This document shows positions 62,972-64,000 of a stretch of DNA of 64,000 nt, piece by piece (position 1 is the first letter of the stretch; every line of letters begins with the position of its first letter). The DNA is taken from assembly GCF_905475395.1 (NCBI RefSeq), contig NC_058338.1:46535935-46599934 (forward strand). The letters are read 5' to 3'. The stretch is from Chrysoperla carnea. Lineage: Eukaryota; Arthropoda; Insecta; Neuroptera; Chrysopidae. Under the pieces are notes generated by a model. The model did no database searches and was not told the DNA's origin. It was given only the letters and a program-made list of their open reading frames with translations. A program made the position numbers and the translations under genes.

Positions 62972-64000
62972 TTTAAATTATGTCTTTGAAAATATAATAT
63001 ATTTCAAAAGAAGAAACTTATCCGTACCACCAACAATACACTTGTTATTGTTTTTCCTTAAATATCGATTTAATAAACCTATTGCTGTGTCAATAATGAA
63101 ATTTAGCGCAATCGTTTTAAGAATTTAAATTTTTTAATACTTTAAATCATGACCAAAATTTTACAATTATAAAATAAATTTTGTATCGATTAAATATAAT
63201 TTGGGTATCAAAACACGTGAAAACAATTATTAATATTCAGCTTTGAACGCGGCGTCACGTTTGATTATAAATGTAATAGGAAAGCTGATTATAAGGTAGT
63301 ACGAGCACCAAGGTAAGTTTGAACTTGTGGTTAAAATTATTTGTACCTTATTGTCAACTTTGATGATGAATTTTGTAAGAACTTCATGAATGTAGACGAA
63401 AAATAAGAATAAAGTTTTTCGATATCTGCCTTGGTTTTCGAAACATCGAAAGCTAAATAATTAAACAAAATTTTCAAGTTTCGATATTTTGAAAATTACT
63501 CCAGATGTTGAAAAATTTTATTCTTACTTTTCGTCTTATATTGTCAAGTTATAACATAATTTAATTCCCACTACCGTGCTCATACATCCTTATTTAGTGG
63601 ATAAATCTATGAAAACATAACATTCATCTACTGTTTTCCTTTCAGACCAATGTTAAATATGCCTACTTTTGAAGTTATTTATTTATTAAAATAATCAGAC
63701 AAAATCTTGATATCCGTTTAGACTGGAAACCAATCGGAATCACACTAAATTCACATTTTTCTGCTTGTTTCCATATAAAATTATGTTATAATATAGTAAA
63801 AACAATTTTAGAGACAAACCATTTATCATGCACGTTATTTTTTCATTTTTCCGCGCGGTGGCGTTACTAAAGCGATATGTTGACGTCACAGGTGTTTGAA
63901 TTTACAGTTTAAGAAAATCTTTTTCAATTCTAAATTACATGAAAAACCAATTAAAAATTTTATTTAGTTTTTCAGCGATTTTCAAAAAATAAAACTATAA
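62972..64000. promoter_or_regulatory. ODAD3 upstream region and possible start of next gene
   Basis: No coding sequence was seen. A GC-richer patch at about 63244-63312 ends in a strong plus-strand donor (ACCAAG|GTAAGT at 63312/63313) and could be a non-coding first exon of a gene lying to the right. A full CRE palindrome TGACGTCA is at 63881-63888. No RFX X-box palindrome was recognised near ODAD3, although cilium genes often have one. Confidence 0.3.

Overview
The window looks like nuclear DNA from an insect. It is very AT-rich, the genes have many short exons with GT-AG introns, one gene carries the arthropod ZAD zinc-finger domain, and the intervals are full of small DNA transposons, foldback elements, SINE/LINE fragments and Pol III tRNA genes. 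One SINE ends in CCTAA units, which resemble the insect telomere repeat TTAGG. I cannot name the order or species. Exon structures below were assembled by hand from reading frame, splice sites and phase; every chain closes in frame.

Layout. Positions 1-19.6 kb hold no protein gene that I can support. They contain one tRNA-Pro(AGG) gene, a tRNA-headed SINE with perfect target-site duplications, a pogo-like MITE, two hAT/foldback-type elements, a LINE 3' fragment and two copies of a roughly 560-bp repeat called family A here. Then come five genes: Zwilch (minus, 19679-25656, 11 exons, 628 aa; kinetochore RZZ complex); RRP8 (plus, 26272-29020, 4 exons, 294 aa; nucleolar rRNA methyltransferase), divergent from Zwilch across 615 bp; HELQ (minus, 30347-41614, 15 exons, 1057 aa; DNA-repair helicase), convergent with RRP8; a ZAD-C2H2 zinc-finger gene (plus, 43594-53141, 10 exons, 674 aa, about 15 fingers), divergent from HELQ; and ODAD3/CCDC151 (minus, 55618-62971, 9 exons, 588 aa; outer dynein arm docking), convergent with the zinc-finger gene. 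Two identical tRNA-Ile(AAT) genes sit in introns of HELQ and of the zinc-finger gene. The five proteins have unrelated roles and form no pathway.

The most interesting pattern is family A. All four intragenic insertion sites that I recognise are in the sense orientation of the host gene and lie close to splice sites: three within about 11-45 bp of a donor, and one whose end appears to supply the acceptor tract of ODAD3 exon 5. This could mean introner-like behaviour or simply exaptation, and can be tested by checking intron presence in relatives. Other notable items are a SINE with a telomere-like tail, a tRNA-bearing unit with a 14-bp target duplication but reversed architecture, several long foldback elements, and a shortened finger in the ZAD protein.
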